64,000 nucleotides of DNA from positions 4,526,001-4,590,000 of the forward strand of contig NC_135034.1 in the NCBI RefSeq assembly GCF_051020975.1. Reading direction: 5' to 3'. The notes beneath the pieces are model-generated. The model saw nothing but the letters and a program-made list of their open reading frames with translations, did no database searches and was not told the DNA's origin. Positions 22,370-33,800 of the stretch are shown here, piece after piece; position 1 is the stretch's first letter; the number at the start of each line of letters is the position of its first letter. A program made the position numbers and the translations under genes. The DNA comes from Osmia lignaria lignaria. Lineage: Eukaryota > Arthropoda > Insecta > Hymenoptera > Megachilidae.

Positions 22370-23136
22370 TACAGGGTGAGTCGCCTAAGGCAAGCCACCT
22401 GAATAACTTCTACATTTTTGGAGATAGAAACAAATGTTTCAGACAAAAGCTGTTTATAACTTTTCTTCAGATGGAGGCGCTTAGGAGATTTGAAAGTCAA
22501 CTTAGTTTTTTTTAATGAAATGGGGTACTTTTTTACAGCTAAACTTTCTTTATAAAAAAGTACTGACCTTATGTCGAAAAGCTGGTAGTTTAGGAGATAT
22601 TTCAATTTAAATAATTTTAAAATTTGTATCGACATTAGCGTTTATTTACAAGTATGGTTCAACATAACGACCATTTGCATCACAGCATTTTTTAAATCGA
22701 TGAAGTAAGGACTGACCTACGTTATTTAATATAACGGCTGATATTTTGCCACATTCGTCAATAATACGCTGCTTCATATCAGTCACTGTAGTTGAATCCA
22801 TCGCGTAAACTTTATGCTTTAAATAGCCAGTCCTTACTTCATCGATTTCAAAAATGTTGTGATGCAAATGATCGTTATGTTCAGCCATACTTCTAAATAA
22901 ACGATAATGTCAGTACGAATTTTAGAATTATTTAAGCTGAAATATCTCCTAAACTACCAGCTTTTCGACATACATAGGTCAGTACTTTTTTACAAAGAAT
23001 GTCTAGCTGCATCGGATGATGCATAAAAAAGTACCCCATTCCATTTAGAAAAACTAAGTTGACCTTCAAATCTCCTAAACCCATCCAAAAATGTAGAAGT
23101 TGTTCAGGTGGCTTACCTTAGGCGACTCACCCTGTA
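22370..23136. mobile_element. Tc1/mariner-like foldback element
   Basis: The 763-bp element 22372-23134 starts CAGGGTGAGTCGCCTAAGG and ends with its inverted copy (GGCGACTCACCCTG), flanked by TA dinucleotides (22370-22371, 23135-23136). The two arms stay inverted-complementary almost to the centre: AAATCGATGAAGTAAGGACTG near 22694-22715 pairs with CAGTCCTTACTTCATCGATTT near 22830-22850, leaving a loop of about 115 bases. The outer 50 bases differ at only about two positions. TA flanks and the terminus suit Tc1/mariner. It would form a very long hairpin if transcribed. Confidence 0.8.
22646..22888 (-). pseudogene. Transposase C-terminal remnant inside the foldback element
   Basis: An 80-residue minus-strand frame spans the loop and parts of both arms. 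Its part after VYAMDSTTVTDMKQRIID resembles the tail of insect Tc1/mariner-type transposases, where a helix of the type LxQRIxxAC...ML.NV is followed by a short motif ending in ...NGxxxE.L (here NGRYVEPYL). No DDE catalytic core is present, so it is a non-functional fragment. The similarity is from memory of the family pattern, not from a search. Confidence 0.5.
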
Positions 23137-24623
23137 TACTTATTCGATAAATGTAGTTATACGAATGAAGAGTCATTAAAAAAACGAATAATTTATGCTT
23201 TCGAAATTGCATTGGTACGCGCTGATAAGAGGCTACAAGACTGTTCTGTGAGATGGCAGCACGATTCGATTATGATAATCTCGAGTCGCTGTTGTATCTC
23301 GCGATAAGGCAATAGATCACTGGCGAAGATCATAGATCATTCTAACAAGAATCAAATCTATCCATTCCATTCTAAATTCAAACATGAAATGTTTTCTTTT
23401 ATAATCTAGAAACTCATTTTCTCATAGAAAATTCCTGCGACAAAGATATTTGAAAAAAAAAAGAGATAATTAAAGACGCGCGTTTAAAGTGATTAACCCG
23501 TTGCCGCCGATTGACGCTCGGTTATTTACCGGCTCGCATACCATAGCTTTTTGCTCGCTCCTTCTATGTCCACGGAGTATGTTGTTCGTGTTTACCCTTT
23601 CTTCTCGGATTTTTAATAACGGTTCGCCAGAAGAATCTGCCTGCGGAGCTGCTGGCCAACCGATCGGTCGTTGCACAATCGGCGGTATCGGCATCGTTAG
23701 ATCTAACGACTCGCGTCGCGGAGGAAAAAAGGAAACAACCGCGAACGGAGGCGCGTATATATGTCTATGGGAAAATTGACGATGCAAAAGGGGTGGACGA
23801 AGAGAAAGAGAGGCACGACCAGCTGATAGATATCGGACGGATTGGCAATTGTGCAATTGTGCCACGAGGAACGAGTACGCGGCCTTCGAGTCGAGAATAA
23901 CATCGGCACCGAGTTATTTTCTCAAACCAATCTCGTCGTAGATGGACGACTGAAAAAAAGAAGACAATAACGATCCAGATCGATGCTGTTCTCGATTGAC
24001 AACAACATTTCTGGCAAGAGAAAAGGAGGCGAGAAACTATTTTGTCCAAACCAGACGAGACGTCAAATTTTTTCATCTCACGCTGCTGTTTTTCTTTTTT
24101 TCCAATATTCATTGTCAGTGTGCCATCGTGACAATGTACAGACACGAGTTAGTTGTCTTCGATTCCGGTGACAGTCGAAGTTTATCGCGTGACTCGCATA
24201 ATGTCAAGGCTGTTTCGCATTAAAGGTTATTAATGAATGCGCGAGACGGTGCACGCGTGCGATAAATGTTAATTTCCCGAAGAAAGAAGTTTAACCGACG
24301 CGACGCGTCTCTTCTCTCGCGATCTTCCGACTTTTTCACGCGTTGAACTCCGCTCGCGAAACCGCGGACCATGGAGAGAGCCCCGAGACGGCGGACCACG
24401 AAGAGAACCACAATTCTAATCTAATTCTCTACTTCATATTATTTTAATTTTCTAAATTCGCTCGTGCACCCTCCATCCAGTCTACTTGTTGGTAACTTTA
24501 TTTAGTTTTTATTTTATTTTGTTCCTTTTCTCATCTAACCGCGGTTTTTTGAAAATTTTTCCGCGAATACTTCTTCCTCAATCATTATTTAATGCAGCTA
24601 ATGCCACCACACTTCCTTTTGTT

Positions 24624-24722
24624 GGTAAGTGGGCTTTCGCTCACAGATACAACTCATAAGAGGTAGGTTTGCTGAGCGAGGCTACCTTACTCTCACTGAT
24701 CGTAAAATAAAAAAAAAAAAGA
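24624..24722 (+). repeat. Hairpin-rich segment with A-rich tail (possible retroposon 3' end)
   Basis: Two adjacent stem-loops, GTGGGCTTTCGCTCAC and AGGTAG...CTACCT, are followed after GATCGTAAAATA by a run of A at about 24708-24720. Structured 3' ends followed by an A tail are typical of SINE or LINE insertions. No target-site duplication could be established, so the call is tentative. Confidence 0.3.
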
Positions 24723-24824
24723 ATATTTTTTTAATTTTCTAAATTTCACATTGTCTATTATACCTGTGTATAAAGCAAATCTGACAATTGGTCCAAGCTC
24801 TATCTACCTTTTAATAAAGAGGCG

Positions 24825-25151
24825 CTAGGAATAAAAAATTGCAAGTTTGTGATAACGTGGAATTGCCGCAACATAGCTACTTGTATCGCTATGAAATTCA
24901 AGCAATGTTTCTTTGAAGTTGTATCTAGCATACCCGAGGAATTCCTTAATGAAAGCCTTGTCCGTAATTGCACTGTGAATTCCTACTGCTAACGACTGAC
25001 TAGTAATCGTATTAGTATTTTTTAATGTCCCTCCTATGGGTTTACATGCAATTTGTAACATTTCACTGGTATATCCTTTACAAATAATCCTTGTTCCCAC
25101 CCTAATCTTCTGGATACAGGGTGGTCGAATACAGAGGGTAAAATAAATCAT
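24825..25151 (-). CDS. Unidentified 108-residue open frame in an AT-richer island
   Basis: Minus-strand frame from ATG 25151-25149 to TAG at 24825-24827. Unlike the surrounding Arg/Ser-rich spurious frames, its composition is balanced and its codons are AT-ending (for example GGTTPLKN-type Ile/Thr/Ala/Phe-rich text such as QSLAVGIHSAITDKAFIKEF and LGYARYNFKETLLEFHS), more like the genes in the left part of the window. An AG (TGTATCCAG) precedes AAGATTAGGGTG, so it may instead be a terminal exon starting near 25112. No signal peptide or known domain is recognised. It could be a real small gene, a decayed retrogene or a transposon fragment. Confidence 0.35.
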   Translation of the reverse strand: MIYFTLCIRPPCIQKIRVGTRIICKGYTSEMLQIACKPIGGTLKNTNTITSQSLAVGIHSAITDKAFIKEFLGYARYNFKETLLEFHSDTSSYVAAIPRYHKLAIFYS

Positions 25152-28100
25152 TGAAAATTGTGTCACGTTCACGATGAGAAAGTGTAATCGCTCGCAGCTA
25201 AGGAAGCGGGTAACGAATAATGAAAACGTCCAGAGTTGGGTACAGTTTGCAAATCGCGATGATTATTTTCGAGTCTTACGAGCGTTCGTTAGCCAGGTAA
25301 CACGAGACCGGATGAAAAAGGCCGCTCGACACGAGGAACAGTTGCATTGCGACGAGTAGGGCAACCCAATTAAGGATGACAAGGGTAATTACGATGTATC
25401 AAGTGTTACAGGTGATGTGCACGTAGCGATGCACCGTCACTTTGTCGCGTCGCGTCGTGTCTTCTGTCAGGAGCTAAGTTTCTCGGTCTCTTTGTTGGCT
25501 TCGGTGCAATACACGGGTCGCTGAACTTCTTATTTTTATTTTCAACCCATAACGTTTCTCGTGATTTTAAGGAAAACGTTCGATATTAATTATTATTCAG
25601 CTACTCCGTTTCAGAACGCAAGGATATCGTAAACTCCCACGCGAGGCGATAAAACAAAGCGATCAGCTCGAGGAACGAGTTAAAGAGAGCTCGTCGTGTG
25701 GGTGATAGACGCAGCAAGGTGCAAGGTCGGCTTCCGAGAGGAATCCTTAAACGCGATCGTTTTCTCACGACACGTCGTAAAATAGAGAATCCGATTCGTT
25801 CACCTTCACCTTCTGACACGCGACATTTACGTCTTCGTTGATTTTTATTTAAAAATCTACCGTCAACCGCTAACAATCCCTACATCCATTTATCACTGCC
25901 AATAAAGTTTCCAGGTGTTAACAGCTGACCGTCGATGTCGTAAAGCGTTCCCATCTATGTAATCATTTTATTGTTAAAAAAGAAAGTATCATCAATTTGA
26001 ACACTCGAATGAATTCTAATCGAAGAAGCAACAGGTGCGAAAGACGTACGCGTTAATCATCGTAATTATCTTCGCCAGTGGCGTTATTTTTTTTCGGTGG
26101 GACGAAAAAATAAAAAAGGTCGCCGCAATCGTGTGACCAACTTGTCTAGGATTTTGTGTTGGTCAATCGCGTAAGTGGGACACGGAACGAAACGTGTAAT
26201 TATCGTATTACGGGACCGAAGAATAATTATCGTCCAGATGGGTAATGACTGCTAATTCGATGAACGCCTTGTCAAAAACTGCCAATCTCTACGAGGTTTA
26301 TTAATCGAACGTATCATTAGAGCGTAATAATTTTCTACTACGGTAGCTGGTTACGTTTATCATTTTCTTATCTAATTTTTGAATACATTTCAAAAGGGTC
26401 TGTTTTAATTAAACGAAAAAAAAAAGGAATTTTCGTTAATCAATTGTATACCGAAGCGGAAAACTTTGCGCTCTACGAATCTAAACAAACAGCGAATGAA
26501 GCGATAAGCGTGCAGACATCGACCTGGCCTATGACTTAATAATAAATAACAAAGTTACATTCGTTTCCTTATAGCGTCTGTTATTATTACTTTATTGAAT
26601 CTCCGCATTGTGAATAGGAAACGATATCGAGAGGTTATCACCGTCCCGATCGATGCAACAAATCGCAGAAACAGTCGTTTCGGATCCGAGCAAACGTTAA
26701 ACCGTATTGTTAAGCAAGCTGCGAGAGACGCGCCGTTACTCGGAACTCTCAGCGATCTCGAATCTCCGGATAATCGCGTGATTTGCACTGTGAGGTTGGT
26801 CAGGTAACACGTGCATGCAAAACATGCGAACACGTGTGCACACGACCAGAAATCACGTACAGATCACGTTAGAGGTTCGATCGCGATCGGAACGGGTGTG
26901 ATTAACGAGCAGCTTTGTATCGCGATACGAGTCACCAAAAGCAGGAGTCAATGAAACGAGTTGAACGCTAATTGGCAGCGAGTAGCTCGTTATCGCGGAT
27001 AATCTGTCTTGTATCTTCACTGAAAGTAAAAGAGTTTCGACGATGAAGAGTGATCGAATGACGAGTGACGCTTGAACACCAACGTGTTAATTACTAATTA
27101 ACAGGGAGGATCGCTTGTAAGCATTGCCCTCGCGAGTTTCATGGACACTCGAATATGTATTCCTTTGCGCGAGAAGCATCGATGTGCAGTGATAATTTAC
27201 GAGCGACTGTTCGATCGACATTTTCTCGGTACGCGAGTAGGTAAGCATCGAGAGAGGCGGTTTAGGTCAAGGCGTTCATGGAGCCGCATTGTTCTTCGAC
27301 GCGGCGAAAGTGTGCATACGATTATCGTTTATTTATCCCGATGTTCAGCTGGTAAGACTAGCAGATGTACGATGGTACTTGAAACTATTCGAATATCGAT
27401 AAATTACGTGTCATCGGGCATTAAAATGTTCAGAAATGAATCATAGATCCTATGTCCATAAAAATGCAATTGACGTAGAAATAACCGCAAAGTCCGCCTA
27501 TAAACAGATTACCCCGCACTGCTACTTTGTTGCAACGAAGCTGATGGAATCGCAAGAATCCGCAAGAATCTCACGAGCTGCGCATTCTCCGCGTTGAAAG
27601 ACTTTAATAAACGATACTGCAGAGATAAAATCGTATTAAAACGAACAGACGATTTTTAAAGGTCGACGCAAGTTCTTCGTGGAATGCTCGCCGACCCCGC
27701 TGGCAATGGTTCGCATCAAACGCACCGGATAATTCAAAATCGAACGACTTCCTTACTGCTAGAACCTCGTCTGACCTTAGCGTTTGAAATGATGCAGAAA
27801 TCGCAATAGAAAGCAAGTTCGCGACCGAATAATGAATCTTTCGTCTCGCATTCCTCCGACGTAATTATTCGGGATTCGCCTTTCGAATTCATGGAATTCT
27901 TACGATCGACAGCTGTTAGAAGAATTCTTCCGATGATAATAGATCCTAAATGTCAGACGAGATTTATGGAAACTATCGAGTAGAATTAAAGGCCGGCCGA
28001 TGATCAATCAAGCTCGGCATCGCGTATCGAAATGACGATCAAGTTGTAACAGATAAGTTGCATAAGTTAGACACCTTGTTTACGCGAAATTGATCGATTT

Positions 28101-28592
28101 GTAATTAAATGAATTTCATCTCACGGAGCAGAGGTCGTCGAGGATGAATCGTAGCCGAGTGGAATCGCGATGATCGATTGAGAAAAAATAGCCAGTTCGA
28201 TGAGGTTCGAACATATCGAAGAAAATGACATTGCGAACAACTTCTGATCCGAGACGCGCAAGAAATTGCAAATAATGATGGTTGAATCGATTACACAGCC
28301 GTCGTGGAAACGAGACAACGGCGTAACGAGACGAGGATATAAATCGTCGACCGTCAAACGCATTACCTATGTAACCTATACGTTCACAAATCAAGCCTAG
28401 AGGTCTAATTTGTTGCAAAATAGGAGCACGTACAAACATCATGGGAACGAGGTGAATACAATCCTTACACGGGATGCTACAATTATCATATTCGATGAAG
28501 AGAACCAAGGACAAGAATGAATCCCATAAAACGTTGCCAAGTATGTACAATTGAAAAACATGTGAAAATTATTGTCCATTTAATAGATAGCG

Positions 28593-29696
28593 CACAGTGG
28601 TCCAGGAACCCGTTTTTCGTGATCAAAATTCAATTTTTCAAGTTTAATGTTTTGCAAAAATTTATGCAACACTTTAAAACTATGAAATCCAAAATAATTT
28701 TCATTTTGGACGATTGTGTAACCGTGTACGACATGCTGAAATCAAAATTCCGAAATTCGAAGTGAAACTAATTTTCGTAAGTATTCATTATAGATCATCA
28801 AATAATAGTTTTTGAGAACAACTTTATGCATATTAGTAAGTTCTTTATAAGTTCTTTAACTTATGTATAAATGGTGCAATGTTTACAACAATTGAAACTT
28901 TGCGGATGGTTTTAAAAAAATGCTTAAAAGTGCTAGCTACCAGATTTGTTTTATAAGAAAACTTAAACATTTCTTTAAAGAATTATATAAATTTTAAGTT
29001 CAACCTTCCTCAACTTTTAAATTTATACGAATTTTAATAAATGAACGCTCTAGATATTCTAACGTTGCGGCCACCGCTCGGCCCGAAGTGACTTCTATCT
29101 AGAGTAATACGAAACGTTTTCTCTGCGAGACTTTTATCTCTTGTTAGTATTAATTTTTATAAACACGAGATAATAATCATTTGGAGACGTATTTCAGCTT
29201 CATCATCTTAGTCTTTTAGTCAACGTGCTAGGCGAAACATCAGTAAAAAAAAGTGTGAATTCAGTATAATTTTATGATAGTCATGTACTATTAAACGTAT
29301 TCTTTAGTTTTTTGTTTATACATATATCAAAGTGTAATATAGTTTAGCGTGTAGTTTCCATTTAATATAATTATTCTTAAGATTCTATGCAATTAAACTG
29401 GTTAGAACATAATTTTAATTTATTATAAGTATTTGATCTTATTTATCACAAGATATAACTAGCGAAGAGGATTCAGATAAAGAACAGGACGAATCAATTT
29501 TACGTATATTCAGATAGTTAGATAATACTGAATTAGAATAAAAAAATTAAAAACAATTATATTTTTGCACTTGTTTAGTTGTATTTTAGTTCTATTAATT
29601 ATATTTAGTATATTTATATTTATTATATTTGGTCAAAAGTCGATTTAGAGACGTTTTTAATTTTGGCCATGAAAAGCGGTTTCCTGGACCACTGTG
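28593..29696. mobile_element. CACAGTGG-ended DNA transposon remnant
   Basis: The 1104-bp segment begins CACAGTGGTCCAGGAA and ends TTCCTGGACCACTGTG, giving perfect inverted ends of 16 bases, with the next bases also similar (CCCGTTTTT against ACCGCTTTT). The interior is AT-rich, unlike the CpG-rich flanks, and has no long frame. The target duplication is ambiguous: AGC on both sides if the ends are read as GCACAGTGG. CACAG/CACTG ends with 2-3-bp duplications would suit the CMC/EnSpm-Chapaev group, but superfamily assignment is inference. Confidence 0.7.
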
Positions 29697-29721
29697 CAGC
29701 GTGAAGCTCTCTTTGCAATTT

Positions 29722-29965
29722 TTAACATGTTGAATCCCATAGTGAAAAGAGGCGTTTGTTGAAGGACGTATTGAAGCTATAATTAAGAAAAGGAATAATT
29801 AATTTTCAAATTTCAAATTTTAAGCTTCTTATTTGCCATTTTACATTTTACAATATTTGCCATAGCAATATCACTTAGAATAATGTTGTTGTCTTTTAAT
29901 TATTCAGGCGTGCATAATTTGCGATGCTGTTCACTGGTCACCCCCCACGGCACTGAACGTGTTAA
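29722..29965. mobile_element. TTAA-family MITE, copy C
   Basis: A 244-bp element bounded by TTAA at 29722-29725 and 29962-29965. Inward-reading ends are TTAACATGTTGAATCCCATAG and TTAACACGTTCAGTGCCGTG, so the first dozen bases are inverted repeats of each other with a few differences. It is the most complete copy of the family. It lies only 25 bases from the CACAGTGG element. TTAA targets and TTAACNNGTT termini fit non-autonomous piggyBac-like elements. Confidence 0.7.
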
Positions 29966-30881
29966 TTAGACCCCACAGCCTTCTAAGATTATTGTTAGGC
30001 TGCAATCTACCTGTTGATGTCTTCCACATTATACCCGAAGAAGTTTACGATGGTATCGCGTGTAGGCTTTCCAAGTGCTTGAAAAATCATTTCAGACGCC
30101 ATTAAAGCCGCGGTAGCTCTGTAAACAGGCGGCGAAACTGCAGGGTGCCCCGTACACCGTTTCCGATCCTGGCTGCATTAAATTTCTGTGCGGCGGTAGC
30201 GGCTTCCACGAGAGTCTGCTGTGGAAAAAATGAAAATAAAAACTCTGTACGAAGCTTCGGTATTTCCTGTACACTCCTTGGTGTATGCTAATGCGAGGGC
30301 CAACACAGGCTCTCCCTTACGTCGAGCACGCGTTAGTACGGTCGTGTGTTTAACCACCACGCGATCGCGTGGGCGTGCTGAACGTAACAGAACACGACGT
30401 CGATCAGTAACGTCTAACGAAAATAAAGCCGTTCGCGTGCCGGCTACGATCGTAAAATCTAACGGCGTCTCCAGGGATATTAATGGCCGGTTTCTCGGAA
30501 ATGCCCGCTAACGACCAAACTCGTCCGTGTAATTGTGATTCGTCGTGAATCAACCGGACAGAAATATGATAATGACGGGTGCGATATTACCGCGGTGCCC
30601 CTTTGAAACACTAGCGTTTTTCCGCGACGCCATAACGGTCCTGCGCTTTTCCCTAATGGCAGGGGTCGTTAGCCGAATAGAACTTCCTTGCCATTTTTCC
30701 CGACTCCCTCGCATTAATTATTCTTACCGAGCAACGTACATTGTTCGCCATATAGAAAAGTTGAAGTATTAAACGATGTCTCGTGTCTTACCTGTTTATT
30801 ACATGCAAAATTACAGCAGAAATCATTCAGGATATAACACGTTTCGTAACACACTCGCGGTACGAATGTTTGAAAACCGCG

Positions 30882-30895
30882 CCACCAGGTGGCGC
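30882..30895 (+). promoter_or_regulatory. CTCF-like insulator motif
   Basis: CCACCAGGTGGCGC matches the 14-base CTCF core consensus CCASYAGRKGGCRS at every position, and sits in a near-palindrome GCGCCACCAGGTGGCGC (one central mismatch). Insect CTCF binds a similar motif. It lies in the middle of the gene-poor region. Binding is inferred from the motif only. Confidence 0.4.
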
Positions 30896-33800
30896 GTACG
30901 CGCAACGCGAGAATTCTCTTGTTTTCCGTTCAAAGCTTCGCGAGGTCATTGAACGAAACAAATTGTTTCGATGTCACTGGTTGCTCGAATCATTACACGA
31001 ATTTAATCTCGAAGAATGATTCAGGAAAACAAAGTATTGTCATCATTAGACTGCAGATAATTTGGAATGACAGTCGAAACGAAAACTAATCGCAGGCGCG
31101 AGTATTCGAAATCGAACGGGTTCGAGATACTTCGAGATATCGAGAAGTATAGAAGGAACAGTGGGACGACGCATGGCGCAGCCGCGGTACTTTCGTCGAA
31201 CGCTTCGTGGCTCGAGTGTCTATTGCCAGTTATCGTCGTACATTTACGAGGACGGCCACGGTAATTACGGCTTTCTCGCTCGTTACAAATTACGTGGTCA
31301 ATGTCGAAAGGTGCGAGATACGCGATAAACGTCTATACCTCGAGAAAAGTGTGCATACGAACAGCTGTGTCGTGCAACCGGACGCGTTCGATGCGTACGC
31401 TTTATCGAAATTGCTCGACGAATATCGACAAGCGCGATGAAGAACTCACGTGGGTGAATCGTAGTGAACGTCGCGATCCGACCAGTGACCTTTCAACAGT
31501 GATGTAACTTCCTCGCAGCGAAGGAGACTCGATTGCTTATGATCTGTAACGCTTGCGCGGACGCCCTCCATGATTTCTGGCGGGACGAGCTTTCAAAGCG
31601 CGTCTTGGTAATTGTCGGATTAAACTCGTGACAGGCGTACAAACGAAATCGATATCGCGTGCACGCAATGTGCTCGTTACGTTCTAAACGTTTGTGAAAA
31701 CTAACTATCACCTGAAATTATCTGTCGCGTGATAAATTCAGTGATGAGGTATAGGAGAAACTAGAGAGTGAGGTTAAGTGGAAAATGCGGACTGCGGCGC
31801 CACCACGAGGTATCAAACAGCTTCGTCGAAGCTCGGGGCACGATGTTTCCTCGGATTACAGAAATCGACTGGTACGTCCGTCCTTTCTTTAAATTCATCT
31901 TCTGCACGAATAATATTAAAGTTAATATTAAAACTGTCAAATTAAAAAAATGCAAATGAACTCCTCGCTATGGGGGTTAAAATTAATTCGAGCCACCATG
32001 CTGGTTCTTTGTTATTCGTACACGCATTTCCTTTCGGGAAACTTCTTTCTGATGGTTCGAAACGAATCGAAACCGGTTCCATTCTGTACAAGCTTAAATC
32101 CAGTTTCCTTTCACCTTTGCTCGAGAACTATCGGTGTCGTTCGCGTCTGCAAGCTGCTTATCAGAACGTTTCGCATTTGTAACTCGAGGATAATGCTCTT
32201 TCGCGTGTTTCTTGTCTCGTTTCAGCTGCGTAATCGAACATTCCATAGCGTACAACTAACCATTTGTATTTCGTTGCATTCGTGCAGCTGGCAGTTATAT
32301 TTAAAGCGAAACAGAAAAATTATTCTCTGGAGGACATATTAGATGCGTGTCGAGTGTTGTTTGCAGAAACACTCTTGACCTTGGAATGTCCTTAACGCCT
32401 CCACTCGTCGACTATTCCTGTTTTGATATTCTAACGTCCTCCGTGACCTGCTTTAATCTCGGTAAGTTCAATTATTCCCCTCGAACGATTTCTGTGAATT
32501 CCGTGCGCTTAAAGTGGCGTGACGGCAAGTGGAAAATGCGTGACTATAATCAGGCAAGGAATAGTCGAACGTAGTCCAGCAATTGCGTCGTCGACCGAAT
32601 CAACGATCAGTCGATTCTAAATCGTAGTCAATATTATGCTAATCGAACTAGCCTGACGGCTAGTGTATCATTCGAACGTTCGATCTGACGTGTTTTCCAG
32701 CCGGTGCAACGGTGTGCTTCTTCGCCCACACTCGGCAATCGTTTAGCCTTGACACAGCATCGTATTTTCATTTTATTTACTTCGCAATTAAGTGAAAATA
32801 TCATTCAAAATAATGGTAAACGATTGCACCTCTCACTGTTGGAAAATGAGTTACGAGGCGTCCAGTCTTTGTTCCACGAGCCAGAACGATTAACGCGACG
32901 TTGATAGATAATGAAAGATCAATCAAAAATCTGATTTGTGCATCCACCCACGAGCCGCAGCCTTGGCCGACTGAGAGCGGTACTATTTTTATTTTCCACC
33001 ACTTGTCAGCCGAGTCTTCTTTTCCACCTTAAACTATAAAAGATCCGCTCGCTTCGCGTTGAATTATTTATAAGAATCGAGGCTGGCTTCTATCAACTAA
33101 TGCATTCCCGCGGGGTTACCGCGTAATATCTTTGTATTAGACTCTAACAATAGTCGAGTCATTTTCTCGCTGCGTATCTTGTGGATCGTTTAGAATCGAT
33201 CCCACTGTTTCATTTTTCAAACAATTTTTCTAACAATTTTCCATTTTCGAGTTAGACTCGAAACAATCTTGAATTTGCGATTACGAAATCATCGGATCGT
33301 TTGTTTCCGATTGCAATCGGTTGCATAAACGGTGATGTAAGGAAAAACATGGATTCCTTGGAGTGTTGTTCGAGTGTTACGACTTCATTTCTCGCTCGTG
33401 CCGCTAACAAGAGGATAAGCGAAGATGGTACCGCTTTCGAGATGCTCCTCGACCAGACTGTCCCTCGATGTTACATCATTGCAATCTGTTCGACAGCCGA
33501 TACGATCTGATTTATCGGTGGCAAAGTGACTCTTCTTTTTAGCGGAACTCGAGGGTATCGCGTTCGCGGATCTTCCATCGCGGTTCGGTTTCACAATCAG
33601 GAAATTCCTGTCATTCCATCGTTCGATCGTATCGTTCCCGTGGAAATCGAACAAGTATCAGTTGTTTCTCACGTAATCCGCTTTGCGTAAATTACAACGG
33701 GTCCAAATAAAAGACCTCGTATTTATAGTCCCGTTGATTAAGAACCACGACCGTCTGCGGTTCGTTTTAGAATACTGTTGCATTATCGGTGACCGGTTGT

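Noticed and set aside
23488..23515. TTAACCCGTTGCCGCCG, like a piggyBac-type terminus
   Set aside because: Only one end seen; no inverted partner with TTAA found nearby.
25085..25130. TACAGGGTGGTCG next to CCACCCT, like a transposon end
   Set aside because: The two parts are only about 30 bases apart and no second terminus was found.
28116..28550. 144-codon minus-strand frame
   Set aside because: No recognisable domain, overlaps a second frame on the same strand, no conserved features visible.
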